Positions 48,161 through 59,151 of a stretch of DNA of 64,000 nt are shown here, piece by piece. The notes beneath the pieces are model-generated. The model had not been told where the DNA came from. It saw only the letters and a list, made by a program, of their open reading frames with translations, and did not search any database. The translations under genes were made by a program, and so were the position numbers. The stretch comes from Hofstenia miamia. Its lineage: Eukaryota; Xenacoelomorpha; Acoela; Hofsteniidae. The stretch lies in NCBI GenBank assembly GCA_900660155.1, contig CABFPE010000356.1, forward strand, positions 278,558 through 342,557, given 5' to 3'. Numbering within the stretch: the first letter of the stretch is position 1; every line of letters starts with the position of its first letter.

Positions 48161-48502
48161 TTATTATATATATATATATATATATACCTATATATATATA
48201 TATACGTCATAGCCCAAGNNNNNNNNNNNNNNNNNNNNNNNNNNNNNNNNNNNNNNNNNNNNNNNNNNNNNNNNNNNNNNNNNNNNNNNNNNNNNNNNNN
48301 NNNNNNNNNNNNNNNNNNNNNNNNNNNNNNNNNNNNNNNNNNNNNNNNNNNNNNNNNNNNNNNNNNNNNNNNNNNNNNNNNNNNNNNNNNNNNNNNNNNN
48401 NNNNNNNNNNNNNNNNNNNNNNNNNNNNNNNNNNNNNNNNNNNNNNNNNNNNNNNNNNNNNNNNNNNNNNNNNNNNNNNNNNNNNNNNNNNNNNNNNNNN
48501 NN

Positions 48503-48533
<31 letters not shown>
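48161..48533. repeat. (TA)n microsatellite around a 284-N gap
   Basis: TA repeats on both sides of the gap at 48219-48502. The assembler stopped in the low-complexity tract. Frames through the N run are artefacts. Confidence 0.95.
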
Positions 48534-48537
<4 letters not shown>

Positions 48538-49307
48538 GTTTTCATGTTAAATGTCCGATTTCCTGATGCGTTTTGCGAATTATCTATGCAGTACATTCTA
48601 AATTATATAGTAACCACTGATATAAACTAATACTTCCAATTATTAAAAAAATAAAAAAGGCTAAATTTTACATTACTGTAGTTATGGACAATTTCAAAAA
48701 ATCTAATAGTAATCTAATTTGTACATATCATCTTATTTTTGGTGATTGATGCTCTTAGCGCCTGTAGTATTATCTAAGACCTGCTTAATAGCAAAATTTT
48801 GGGGCGCGTTAACTATTTCATATTTTGTGTATCCTTGGTGGTTAAGAGAAACTGTTTGAAATTTAATTCAATTTCTTGAAAACACACCATTAGAAATTGT
48901 TATTTGCTTCTATAATGATTGCATAAATTAATAATAATGATGACCATTGTTATAGTCTAAATTTCAAATTAGCTAATAAAATTTAGCTTATATATAGTTA
49001 TCGTTTTCAATAAAATTTGTTGTAATTTCACTAGCCAATTAATTAAATGCACTGAAGAACGATGCACCCTCTGTGTAAAAAGCCTGTTTGAACGCTATGA
49101 AGTGATGAAAATTATGTTTAGATTACTAGCCTGGAACAAACTCGGTGTTAATGTGAAGAACAAATGTTTCATTACTTGCTCAAAAAGACGGTTTAAAATG
49201 GTATATTATTGGATTATGTTTATTCTTATCATGACAGGAATCCAAGGTTCACAGAATAACTGAAAATGGGAAATTAAAACGAATAACATAGGCTTCAAAC
49301 TGAGAAA
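48534..49307. other. Stretch without recognisable features
   Basis: AT-rich sequence downstream of the receptor-like pseudogene (which is on the minus strand), possibly including its former 3' untranslated region. Nothing else seen. Confidence 0.4.
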
Positions 49308-50979
49308 TCAGATGAAAATTTGATCTAAAATGGCATTTGAAAAATATTTCATGAAACAAAGACGAAAGGTAGAGAGCAATGGCGGAACCAAAGGTTCTAT
49401 TCTACAATCCATTCCTCTTACTAGTATTGCAGATGCTATTATTTTGTGCATAAATTTTACCCACGACAATTTATCAATGAATGCCAATAAAATGCAAATT
49501 GCCCCAAAACCTAACAAACATTTGCTTTGAAGAAAGGCAGCAGTACAATGCGTACTGCTTCACGGTGCAGAAAGATTTAGAGCAATTGCTAAAAATATTT
49601 CTCATGCTATGTATTAAGATAGCACTCGAAATCAATTTTCGTCCGCCATCGCGTGACAGAAATATTTTGGCCCAAAAAATATTTCGTGTAATGGAATAGA
49701 ACTGGACTTAAAATTTGAGTTTAAATTAGTTTCAGAATTTAGTTAGAATTTCAGTTAGAGGTTTGAAATTTGGATTTGCTTGATTTTCAAGAAATTGTAT
49801 TTTTAAGAAGTTTAGAAGAATGCTTGTTTAGCTGTTGGGGTTTTACTTTTGTATTTGGCGTCAAAGTAACGTTTAATATGACTTAAAAGCCTAAAAATTT
49901 GAATATATTGCAATGCTATAATAAATTACTTTTTACTGGAAGAAGGAAACATCCAAAAGTGTGCGAAATCTTCAATTGCTCTTACACAGAACATGCAGGT
50001 AATAAATAATTCTTGATTCATAATCATGATGGTTATTGCATGGAGCACTTTCAAGCATTTATGATAGAGGTATGGCAGTTTGAATACTACATGTGTAAAA
50101 TTGCTTAAAATACCAAACGTGATAAAATTTCTCTCCGTTGCAGATATTTTGATAGTTTTTAACATTAAAATGTATAGATAGATTGCAGTTTGGTAAGAAA
50201 ACTGAAAAAAACATTTCAATAATACTGTTAGCCGCAATTGATTTTGGATCTGTTAGCACTGGTAGACCATTTTTTTCAGAAACTATTCTTCGATTGGCTA
50301 ACAGACAGAAATCACAATTCATGTTCAGATCATAAATGACCCATCGTGTGTCATAGTTCATAAAATCCCATTGTCTCCTCTCAGCAAACCAAAAACTCAA
50401 AATTATTACCACAATACAATAGCAAATTAATGTCTTCTTTCAATAAGCCTTAAACTTTGAATTAATTCGATAACATCTTGATTTCGTACAAAATAACCGC
50501 TCTGCTGCAAAAAAAGTCCATATCAATGGCGTTAGAAATCTGTTTATTCCACGAGCAAAATTAATTAGCTTACAATAACAGAAACAAGTAGGTGAGCTTA
50601 AATGATTAGTGTGGCCTGTAAATACAAAGGTAGTTCCAAAAATATTTCCTGGAAAATGTAATTCGATACATTGTATTGTCATTCTAAGTAGAAGATTTAA
50701 GAAAGCAGTCAAGAAAATCAAGAACATGCAAAAGTACTTTTGCTTCCTTTTAAGAATCACATGAGTTAGAAATCGATTACAAACCATAAAATTGACAGGA
50801 AATCCTACAAAAATTCCAAACCAGCATAGCATCTTATTTGCAGAGTCGGCAGCATTAAAGGATTCCGAATTCATCAATTGGAATAAAAACCTATTCCTTG
50901 AGAATGTGGGCTGCCATCCTGAAACAGGACAAGGTTCGTTCAAATTTAATACGTGTTTTGAAAAATTGGAAATCTTCAT
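49308..50979 (-). pseudogene. 7TM receptor-like (class A GPCR type) gene, broken
   Basis: From the Met at 50979, hydrophobic segments follow in receptor order. TM1 has MLCWFGIFVGFPVNFMVC (GxxxN-like). TM2 is FCMFLIFLTAFLNLLLRM. A Cys-rich loop leads to TM3, INRFLTPLIWTFFAAERLFC, with ER in the DRY position. TM4 has CYCIVVIILSFWF and TM5 QTAIYLYILML. TM6 and TM7 lie in a second exon (49308-49510): ICILLAFIDKLSWVKF and FRLCFMKYFSNAILDQIF, a degenerate NPxxY end. The intron 49511-49936 (GTAAAAAGT..TTAG) joins in phase 1. A TGA at 50440-50442 before TM4 and a shift in a T7 run near 50210 in TM5 break it. Ligand unknown. Sequencing error could explain the shift but less likely both defects. Confidence 0.6.
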
Positions 50980-53054
50980 TCTAAATAGACAACTAAGCTA
51001 GTGATATATATTTATTCAAAACTAAAAAATTCCTTTAATGCAAAAATGCGCGGAAATGTTAACATAGTCTTAGATAAGTGAATTTCCGATATTGATGCTA
51101 TTTGCTATTTTTTATTATTTAACTAAGGATTTGCTCATAATTGTCGTACAGAATTCTATTTTTCAATATATTCTTAGTGTGCAACATGCAAAACAACGTG
51201 TTTGAATAATGTCTGCTAACTGTGCGGCACTCTTGCATCCACTACATGTGCATATTAGTATGAATTTATAAATATTTACTTTTATAATTAAAATTTGAAT
51301 TAGATTTCTTACATACAATTAATAATTTTGAATATTTAAGATAAAGTTTTACCTCATAATAAGCGTGAGATTCAACTTTTAAGTTTTCTGGTAATGGCAA
51401 TCATGGTCATGAGTATAGTTTACGATACAAACGTCAGTGTTACAGTTAATTCCTTTATCACAAATGTTGGTATTAATAAAAAGGCATTTACAAAGAATTT
51501 GAGTCGTAGAATCCCTAGAAATTTTGTAAAACAAGTACAATAATAATTTACCACCAACAAAATGGAAATCAATGTGTATAAATTTTGTGAAATTTATGAA
51601 TTAATAATTTATTAGTCAATATAGTGAAAAACAACGCATTATAAATCTGTTTAACTATACTATAAACTATGCTATAACTAAAAATTTAAGCAATATTAGT
51701 TAGTACAAGTGATGAAAGCAAAGACATTAAATTCAATGATCAAAGTCATACCAATGTTTCTATGTGTAAATATATTTTGAGAACTAAACGTAACTCTCAG
51801 CTTTACATGTATTTTGAGATTGAAATCGATGCAAAGTATTAACTTACCACAGCCAACAATTCAGTTAAGATATTTCCATCATCGTTTCCCTTTAGATTGC
51901 TGATTATGACTCCATGATAAGATATGAATTCAAAAGATCAAGAATTAATTGACTTAGACAAGCATTATTTAATGCCATGCTACTTAGGATAACAAAAAAG
52001 GATAAAATCATTTAAGGACACTTCAATTTTTTTAGAATTATAGAAATTTTAGAAATATATTTTTTCAAGTGTCTTTCAATTATATTAACTATCTATTGGA
52101 TTAACTTCTCAATTTAAATAATTCCGTAGTTTTCAGAAGTATTAGTGGATTTTTCATCATTCAATTTTACAACTAGCATTTCATAATTTCAAGTGCACCA
52201 GTTTATGTGATCGGCTTAACGTCATTAAGAAATTTTATGGTATACGTACTTAGTTTTGATTACCATAAGCAGTCTTGTGAACATATATTTAAATTAAGAA
52301 GTCGGTGAGCATAGACCTCTTCATTTTAGATTGTTTAATCAAGTTTAGTTCAAGTGTTTAGTTGTTTACAAGCTCTGTGTTGCATTTGTTGAATAGTTAG
52401 CATTGTGTTAGTCTTTGCTGCCTGTTTAATGTCGGCATCTATTTTTGATTATGCTGTCCGCCACTCAAATTCATGTACTAACAACAGTTGTTTACTGTTA
52501 TTTTCATTGATCATTTAATTTTGTAGTAATTTTCTTCAATTAATATACATTGACACTCATATAGAAGGAGATGAAAAAGATATGACTTAAATTACTGAAA
52601 TTAAACAGATATTTTTCTAAGTGTTTTGAAATTGAAATTGCAATATTTGATAAAAAATGTTTTTGAATATCTTGCAATGACTCAAAGTAATTCCTAATAT
52701 TTAAAATTCATTACTTCTTCTATTTGAGTGTCATTAAAACTACTTTATTTGAGAAACATTTATTAATGTTTTTTATTTGGATTTAGGAAAACCTTAATAT
52801 TGCTTTTTGTTGTTTTGTAATATCTTCATACTATTTCTTGCAATTGACTAAAATAATACCTAGGAATCACTCCAAATACATTAAATAGAAAAAAGTAATG
52901 TTAGCAAATATATTCATTATCAAAAACTTAAAAAAAATTTATAAATATGGTAAATATAAAATTATAAAAACTATTAATACACAGGTAAAAAAGAACTAAA
53001 AGTATATTATCAATCTCATTAAAAAATGTTAAAGTAATTTCGGAATAATGAATA
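50980..53054. other. Stretch without a gene
   Basis: AT-rich sequence upstream of the receptor-like pseudogene and up to the mariner element. No ORF above noise and no repeat ends recognised. Confidence 0.4.
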
Positions 53055-53938
53055 CTACCTCTGTCCCAAAATATAGTGTACATTTCCCAGTCCGGAAATA
53101 TAGCATACATTTGAAAACAAGTTTTTTTGAATGGAAAAGCAAGTGGTACATAACTTTTATGTAATGATTCCTTTAATGATACGCAAGTACTAAATTTTGC
53201 AAAAGAGTTTTCAGGAAAAATGCAAAAAATAAGAGGAAAAGTATTTATAATTTAGATATGATCTAAGAAGCGTTCAGATCTCAAATACCCTGATTTTCTA
53301 AGTTCTCATGTAAAGTTGTCTTCAGTAGGTTTAAAGCTGAAGTCAAACTTTGAATATTTGTCCTTGAACTAGAGGAACAAACCGAATTCTTTTCTTCAAT
53401 TCATCAATATCAATTCCCATTCTTCCACAATGGCTCTTTCTACCTGAATACAAATTAACTGTAAGATTGTTTTTCACGGCTTCAATGCATCTATTCCATG
53501 TTTTATCTTATCTTATCCTATCTTATATATTCGACACTTGGCGCTGATCAAATTTTAAACTTAGAGGACACTACGGTAATACTATTGAGCAGAAGTCTTC
53601 CATTTACTGATCGTTTGAGCAATTCATTCAAAATTTCTCTTTTTTCCGAATTCGTCAATTTTTTTCTTGTAGTGATTGTTTCGTCTCTATTGACAGTACT
53701 CATGATGAAAGAATTGTAAAAGAATTCTCTGAGAAAAAATAACGAAGATTTTTTAATTTTTGCGACTCAGATGCAAAATGTATGACCTTTTTCGGTTGAG
53801 TCATAATATTCCACGGTGGAAGGTAAAACATATTCTTTACATTTCGACCCTCAAATAATATCAAATAAGAACCATTCAAATATCATGTCAAAAATTCATT
53901 TCTTTTGAATTGTACACTATATTTCCAGACAGAGGTAG
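53055..53938 (-). mobile_element. Mariner-type element with Stowaway-like ends (internally deleted)
   Basis: The left end CTACCTCTGTCCCAAAATAT and the right end, read inverted, CTACCTCTGTCTGGAAATAT form inverted repeats continuing with AGTGTACA. TA flanks both sides (53053-53054 and 53939-53940). The motif resembles the CTCCCTCCGTCCC ends of plant Stowaway and vulmar-type mariners. Near the left end a second, inner copy (GTCCGGAAATATAGCATACA) gives a doubled end. The 884-bp element keeps only the N-terminal part of a transposase. Confidence 0.8.
53300..53703 (-). pseudogene. N-terminal (DNA-binding) part of a plant-type mariner transposase
   Basis: From the Met at 53703, minus strand: KKLTNSEKREILNELLKRSV then NGRLLLNSITVVSSKFKI matches the first helix-turn-helix of vulmar/Soymar-type enzymes (L..E.R..I...LL..S.NG.L). 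A frame change and a small GATAA repeat (53505-53525) interrupt it. It resumes with WNRCIEAVKNN, SGRKSHCGRMGIDIDELKK, corresponding to the NCGRK block, then ALNLLKTTLHENLENQGI, the second helix-turn-helix (S.TTLHR.LK..G). A TGA follows near 53297. The catalytic DDD domain is missing, so the copy cannot transpose alone. Confidence 0.75.
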
Positions 53939-54265
53939 TATGATATAGAGTAAAGTAGTTTTGATAATTTTATAAAAAATGGGGCCAACATAATTGTATA
54001 TTGACATGTATTAAATGAATTTACAATTCTTTGGTTGAAATTGCAAATTATTTTATAAACTCCGATTGCAAAACGGCCTACTCAAACCCAATAAAAATTC
54101 TGAGCGCAGTCTAACAACACTTTGAGCAATAAACAATGGAGTTACTGAGGTAATCAGCAATTGCCTGTAGTTGCTTAGTAGTGTTAGTATATATTTAAGA
54201 AACATAATAAAACTAATTAATTGCCAATACTTGATAAAAAGTTAATTCTAATATAAACAGTCTAG

Positions 54266-54454
54266 TTACGAATCATATTTTTCAATATAATCTTTAATCT
54301 CTGCTACATCATCCTTGGAGCCGATGAAAATCGGAGTTCGTTGATGGATCGAAGTGGGAACAATATCTAGAATTCTGCCTTTCCCATCAATTGCGGCACC
54401 TCCGGCTTGCTCCACAACAAACGCCATTGGGTTACATTCATACAAAAGCCTCAG
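54266..54454 (-). CDS. FBP: Fructose-1,6-bisphosphatase, last exon
   Basis: Encodes the C-terminal 62 residues and TAA stop. It starts after a TTTAG acceptor with [20 protein letters not shown], where pig-enzyme numbering puts Arg276 and the metal ligand Glu280, and continues through [20 protein letters not shown] to IEKYDS. The enzyme removes the 1-phosphate from fructose 1,6-bisphosphate in gluconeogenesis, in the cytosol as a tetramer. Length and ending fit the animal family. No cysteine-rich plastid insert is seen, although that region would lie in exons outside the window. It joins in phase 0 with the exon at 63714-63830. Confidence 0.95.
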   Translation of the reverse strand: MRLLYECNPMAFVVEQAGGAAIDGKGRILDIVPTSIHQRTPIFIGSKDDVAEIKDYIEKYDS

Positions 54455-55835
54455 CTAAATACAACGATTAAAGCACAAGACATCTATAAATTCTTTTTAA
54501 CTCTTTGGATTGTGTGAAAGTACTACATGCAAATCGCATTTTACCAATATAGTAAAGCTTTAACTCTTTCAAGCTTGGTGGTACCGAAACAAATCCCATT
54601 TCGAGACTGTTATAATTCAGTTTATTTGTGTTTTGATGGCTATCTCATAATATATTTATAAGGTTTCAGCCAAATTTTGGTCATTTCTGCATGAGGATGA
54701 TATTCCTGATTGATCAATCTGATCACTGATTTTGGAAATAGATATAATTAAACGAATCATGTGACTAAAAGGGGCGTTCGTCAACAAATGTATGTGGAAA
54801 ATCTTATTAATGCTAGTTTCTTGCCATTAATTTTTGGCAATAATTAATGGACTCCTTTAAGAACTTCAGGTACACATGTACCACCCTAGTGTAGCATTGT
54901 AGGTGAATGTCAAAAATCAATTTTGGTGATAAGGTGCTACTACTTACCTTCTACTTAACCCTCTACTGCATGAGAGGACGATTTCGTACAGTAAGGTTTA
55001 AATAGGTTTCCCTTATTAAATAGAGAATGTATGATGAAATGTATATTACCTCGCACTAAACTAGACGCCTTACGTTGTTATTAATACGTATGAAGACGTA
55101 TCTATCTCGTTCAAAGTCGTATTACATCAGTTTATATGAATATAAGAAATAATTTTTTCGTTAATTTTTCATAATTCATCCAGTAGAGAGTTAATGCACT
55201 AACATACGTGCTTACTGCTAAAGCAGCTTCCATATGAGCCTCAAATGGTTATTTGAGTGATGCTGAATAAAAGTTTTTTAAAACATTTAATGTCAATAAT
55301 ATTGCAATTCTAAATGAAATTACAACATTTTTAAAAAATTCAGATAGTAATGCCATTTGTTCTATTGATCATCTTCAAGTAGGGATCTAATGAAAATTTT
55401 TATTTGACAGTTTTTCCATTTCATTGAACTTAGTATTTACAATAGACTTTTGACAATACACATGCATTGAATTCCCTTTACCATGTTTTTAATAATCTTG
55501 TCAAACTGGTAAGCAAAATAAATATAAGTAAAATTAGAAAATATAAAAAATACTAAGCTATCATAAACCAAAAAGAAACAATATTCAAAAAAGTTGTAAT
55601 TATTTAGACCAATAAATGTGGGATTCCGTCTTCGGCATTCTTTGTTATGCCCTTGGATCCTTAGTGGCAATGACATGTACTAGTGGAATGGTGATTCTTA
55701 ACATTAAACAAGATCACAAAGAATTTTCACGATGCAAGTTATTTCAAACACGACTAAACAAGCATATCTGATATCGTGTGAGGTAATGACCAGTATTTTG
55801 TGCTGATCAAGCATCTGTAAAATATTACTTCAACC

Positions 55836-55908
55836 GATTAGTTCAGTTGGTACAGAGCGGCATTGTTCAAAAGTTAAACATACAAATAAAGTTTAAACTC
55901 GTTAAAAG
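55836..55908 (+). repeat. tRNA-like sequence (decayed tRNA or SINE head)
   Basis: TAGTTCAGTTGG at 55839-55850 fits the tRNA A box (TRGYNNARNNGG), and GTTC/GAGC around it could pair as a D stem. GTTTAAACTC at 55891-55900 is a near B box at the right distance. The acceptor and anticodon stems are poor, so it is not a working tRNA. It could be the head of a tRNA-derived SINE; no second copy was found in the window. Confidence 0.45.
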
Positions 55909-56284
55909 TGCGTCCAGAGAACAGTCCTGGTGTTCACTGTGCACAATGAATAGCATTTGATAACTACCAAAAATATGATTTCTAGTATTATTAAAAGAAT
56001 ATTTTAAATATATTTTCAATTATGATTTCCTAGAGCAAGATCCCGCAAATTTCACGAAAAAATTGTGAGTGAAACTAACATGTGTGAATGGCATAAATCC
56101 AACATATATTTGATTGTGAATTCTTGATGCACAATTTGTACAATTGGTGCATATTGATGAAATATTTCATGTGTATACAATTTGGTTGGATTGTTTGATT
56201 AAAGTAAACTAATGATAGCTATTTATCGACAAGTAATGCCCCACAACAAAGATATTGTATAGATAAATTTATGATAGTGACTAA

Positions 56285-56504
56285 CAGGGGCTTCCGCAGG
56301 ATTTTTTGTTGGGGGACATCTTAGTCATGATCAAATGAGTGACCAAATAAAATGCGAAGCCTCGCGAAAATTTTTTAAAATAGACCTTAAACATGCATTT
56401 CATGACCTTAGCTTTTAAATTTCTGTGAAATTTTTTAGAATTAATCAAGCAAAATCAAGTTTGGAAACCTGACGGGGGACATTCCTCTTTTGCGTACGCC
56501 ACTA
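56285..56504. mobile_element. hAT-type MITE, family 1, copy 3
   Basis: 220 bp with ends CAGGGGCTTCCGCAGGATTTT-like and TGCGTACGCCACTA, flanked by GTGACTAA (56277-56284) and GTGAATAA (56505-56512), an 8-bp near-duplication (7 of 8). The interior matches the copies at 9218 and 29624, with AAACATGCATTTC and TTTTAAATTTC blocks. No coding content. Confidence 0.75.
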
Positions 56505-56626
56505 GTGAATAATGGTGGTACATTGAGAGCGATTATTAAATCCCAAGTTGTAATTTCAGTGTGTTAAATTTTTGCAAAAACGAAAGCCGACCAATTTTCA
56601 GCTATCGTACCTAAACTATCATAACT

Positions 56627-56883
56627 GGGCCTTGCCTATATCAAAATTTAGCTGTTGGTTGCAATTTGCCGCTTGCACACCAGAGTTGCATCTGGGTCAC
56701 CAGATAAAGGATTTGTTGTCCTTAAGACGTTTGGATCGGCCAAGTCACGGGGTCAACAAGGTTGAACTAAATGTAAACAAAGAGTTTATTATTACGAAAA
56801 CATTGAATTACACAAATACAATGTTTGCCCCTTAAAGCTTTAAGTTTTCTTATGAAAATTTATGCTACTTCGTGTCAATGCCG
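56627..56883. repeat. Dispersed repeat pair, copy 1
   Basis: Same orientation and order as 58545-58836. Shared blocks are GCATCTGGGTCACC, ATAAAGGATTTGTTGTCCTT, GTCACGGGGTCA, AAAACATTGAATTACACAAA and GTTTGCCCCTTAAAGCTTTA. An 87-codon frame here is closed in the second copy, so it is not a gene. Type of repeat unknown. Confidence 0.8.
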
Positions 56884-58544
56884 GCACACCCCCAAAACTG
56901 AATCGCATAACTAAAATGATTTTCCTTCTGGAAATGTGAATTTCCAAACATCTTTTCATTAACACCAGCACTACCAAATGTGTCAAATCAAAACTGACTC
57001 AAAATTAAATTTTGTTTACTTATGCATGCTTTCATTAAAAAACAGCAGGTATATGCATCTCCAAAAATTGATAATTCATTTGAATTTGCATTTTTTTCAA
57101 TCTTTTACATAATGTTCACTTTGAAACACTCTATGAAATAGAATCTAGAGTAGCAATTGTATTTCTAGTATTAAATGCCACAGTTCCTAAATCAATTGGA
57201 AAGCGAAGCAAACCAGTGGCTCAATTCACATTGATGAACAGTGAATGATAGCGTACACTGCATTCGATATTGAAATTGGTGTTATTCTCGTTAACTGAAA
57301 ATCAATATTTTTATATTAGAACAATATCAAAAAATGCTAGACTTTAAACTTGGCATGGCACTGACATTATATGGGACATGCAATTAAGTTGACCAAATTA
57401 AAAAATGAATATGTTCGAGAAAAGTCAACCTTGATTGTCACCCGATTTCGGTTCAACTTCACATGCATTTCATTTGTGATGACACCCGTCTTTTCTTTGC
57501 AAGCGCGTCAATCAAGTCGTTGACTGAAAATGAAAAGCAAATATTAGTGAAAATTTTCTGCAATTCTCAATCCGAAGTTTTATGTCTAACAAGCAAGATG
57601 CGGAGACATGCATAACATTTATCTTAGATTTTAATATACACACATGTACAATATTTTGAATAAAATTACTCAAAAGCAACTATATATAATTGAGTTTTAT
57701 AAAAAACATTTTATAAAGTTTTAAGTGTTTGTGCGAGTGGTCAAGAAACTAAGGAGATTAATAAAATAGAATATTCACACCGTGTAGGAATACAAAACAA
57801 AACATTTCATACTTAATGATGAAAATAAGGTGCACAGAGTGGGGCTAAAATGGTCCCCTAGATAATTGAATTGTTCCAAACTGCAAAAACCAAAAACATA
57901 CAAAGCAACAAATTTTGTTATAATTTGTAAGAATAATTTTTGCAAATCACAGATACTCAATACATAAAACAGCCTCCCGTATGTTTTTGGCATTATAAAT
58001 TTTGTTAAACAAAACACAGTGTCCTCATCAATATTATTCTCTGATTTGTGAATTTCCCTTAAAGTGCATTAATATTTTATTTGAAATTCCTTTTATGGGT
58101 TTTTCTAAGAATCCCCAGATTAATGTTTGGCAAATATCAACAAGCAAATATCAATAATTCGTTAGATTAAAAATCTAAAAATCCTATTTTCCCGCCATAA
58201 CCACTGCACGTGAATTACATAGAGCTGTTTCCGTGTCGTATTTGCTAAAAACTACTTTCAGCAGTTGCTAAAATCTGATGCAGCCTAAACAAAACCTAAG
58301 AATTTACGACTTTTCAAAGAAAAGGACTTTTTTTACTCCCACTCTGTACATACTATAGTCTAAGCAAACCTTCAACCAGTTGCGGAAAGGACAATGCCTG
58401 AACTAAATTTATTCAAAGAAAATCGTCAGTTCATCAAAATAGCAACGAAACAAAACAATGACAACAAAGGCATATTTTAACGTTGACAAAATGGAGGTGA
58501 CTTGGAATTTTCCGAAGATATCAAAAATCGAAAACATGGCTTTT

Positions 58545-58836
58545 GTAATTGCCTATATCAAAACTTAGCTTTTATTTGTAATTTGCGGCTTGCACATCAG
58601 AGTTGCATCTGGGTCACCGAATAAAGGATTTGTTGTCCTTAAGATGTTTGGGTCGGCCTTGTCACGGGGTCATTGTTAATTAACAAAATAAGGAAGAACT
58701 AAATGTACACAAAAGGGCCCATATACATAACGAAAGGCTTATTATTATGAAAACATTGAATTACACAAATGCAATGTTTGCCCCTTAAAGCTTTAGGTTT
58801 TTTTAAGATAATTTGTGCTGCTTCGTGTCAATGTCA
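58545..58836. repeat. Dispersed repeat pair, copy 2
   Basis: Counterpart of 56627-56883, about 1.9 kb away. It is longer by a short insertion around GTTAATTAACAAAATAAGG (about 58675-58690) and a block with GGGCCCATATACATAACG. Confidence 0.8.
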
Positions 58837-59133
58837 ACTTTTGCAGGTGAAACACTTGCTGCTGTTAATGCAAAGATGCTGGTATATAGCTCACGTTCAG
58901 AGATTCAAAATCACTAGTTGATACACAGTATTTCGAACTCCAATGATACATCAGAAAAGCGGTTGAAAATTGATTTCTTATCATTACGCAAACCTAATTG
59001 TATTTTACATTAACATTAATTCATTGCATGTTCCAAGTTCGCTGCAATTGGCTGATGTGTGTAAGAAAGATATGGCTGGGTTAACACACTTCTAAACGTT
59101 ATCACGAACTCGCAATTATCTGAAGCAAATTGG

Positions 59134-59151
59134 GATGTGTATAAGAGACAG
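59134..59151 (+). other. Tn5 mosaic-end (Nextera-type adapter) sequence, likely contamination
   Basis: GATGTGTATAAGAGACAG equals 18 of the 19 bases of the Tn5 mosaic end used in transposase-made sequencing libraries; only the first base differs (G for A). A chance 18-base match in 64 kb is very unlikely. The most probable cause is an untrimmed adapter, so the join at this site may be false. Confidence 0.85.

Noticed and set aside
48094..48630. ORFs of 105-178 codons across the second gap
   Set aside because: They consist of N and (TA)n translated as Tyr-Ile repeats.
56572..56835. 87-codon ORF in the FBP intron
   Set aside because: It lies in a dispersed repeat; the second copy at 58545 is closed in the same frame.
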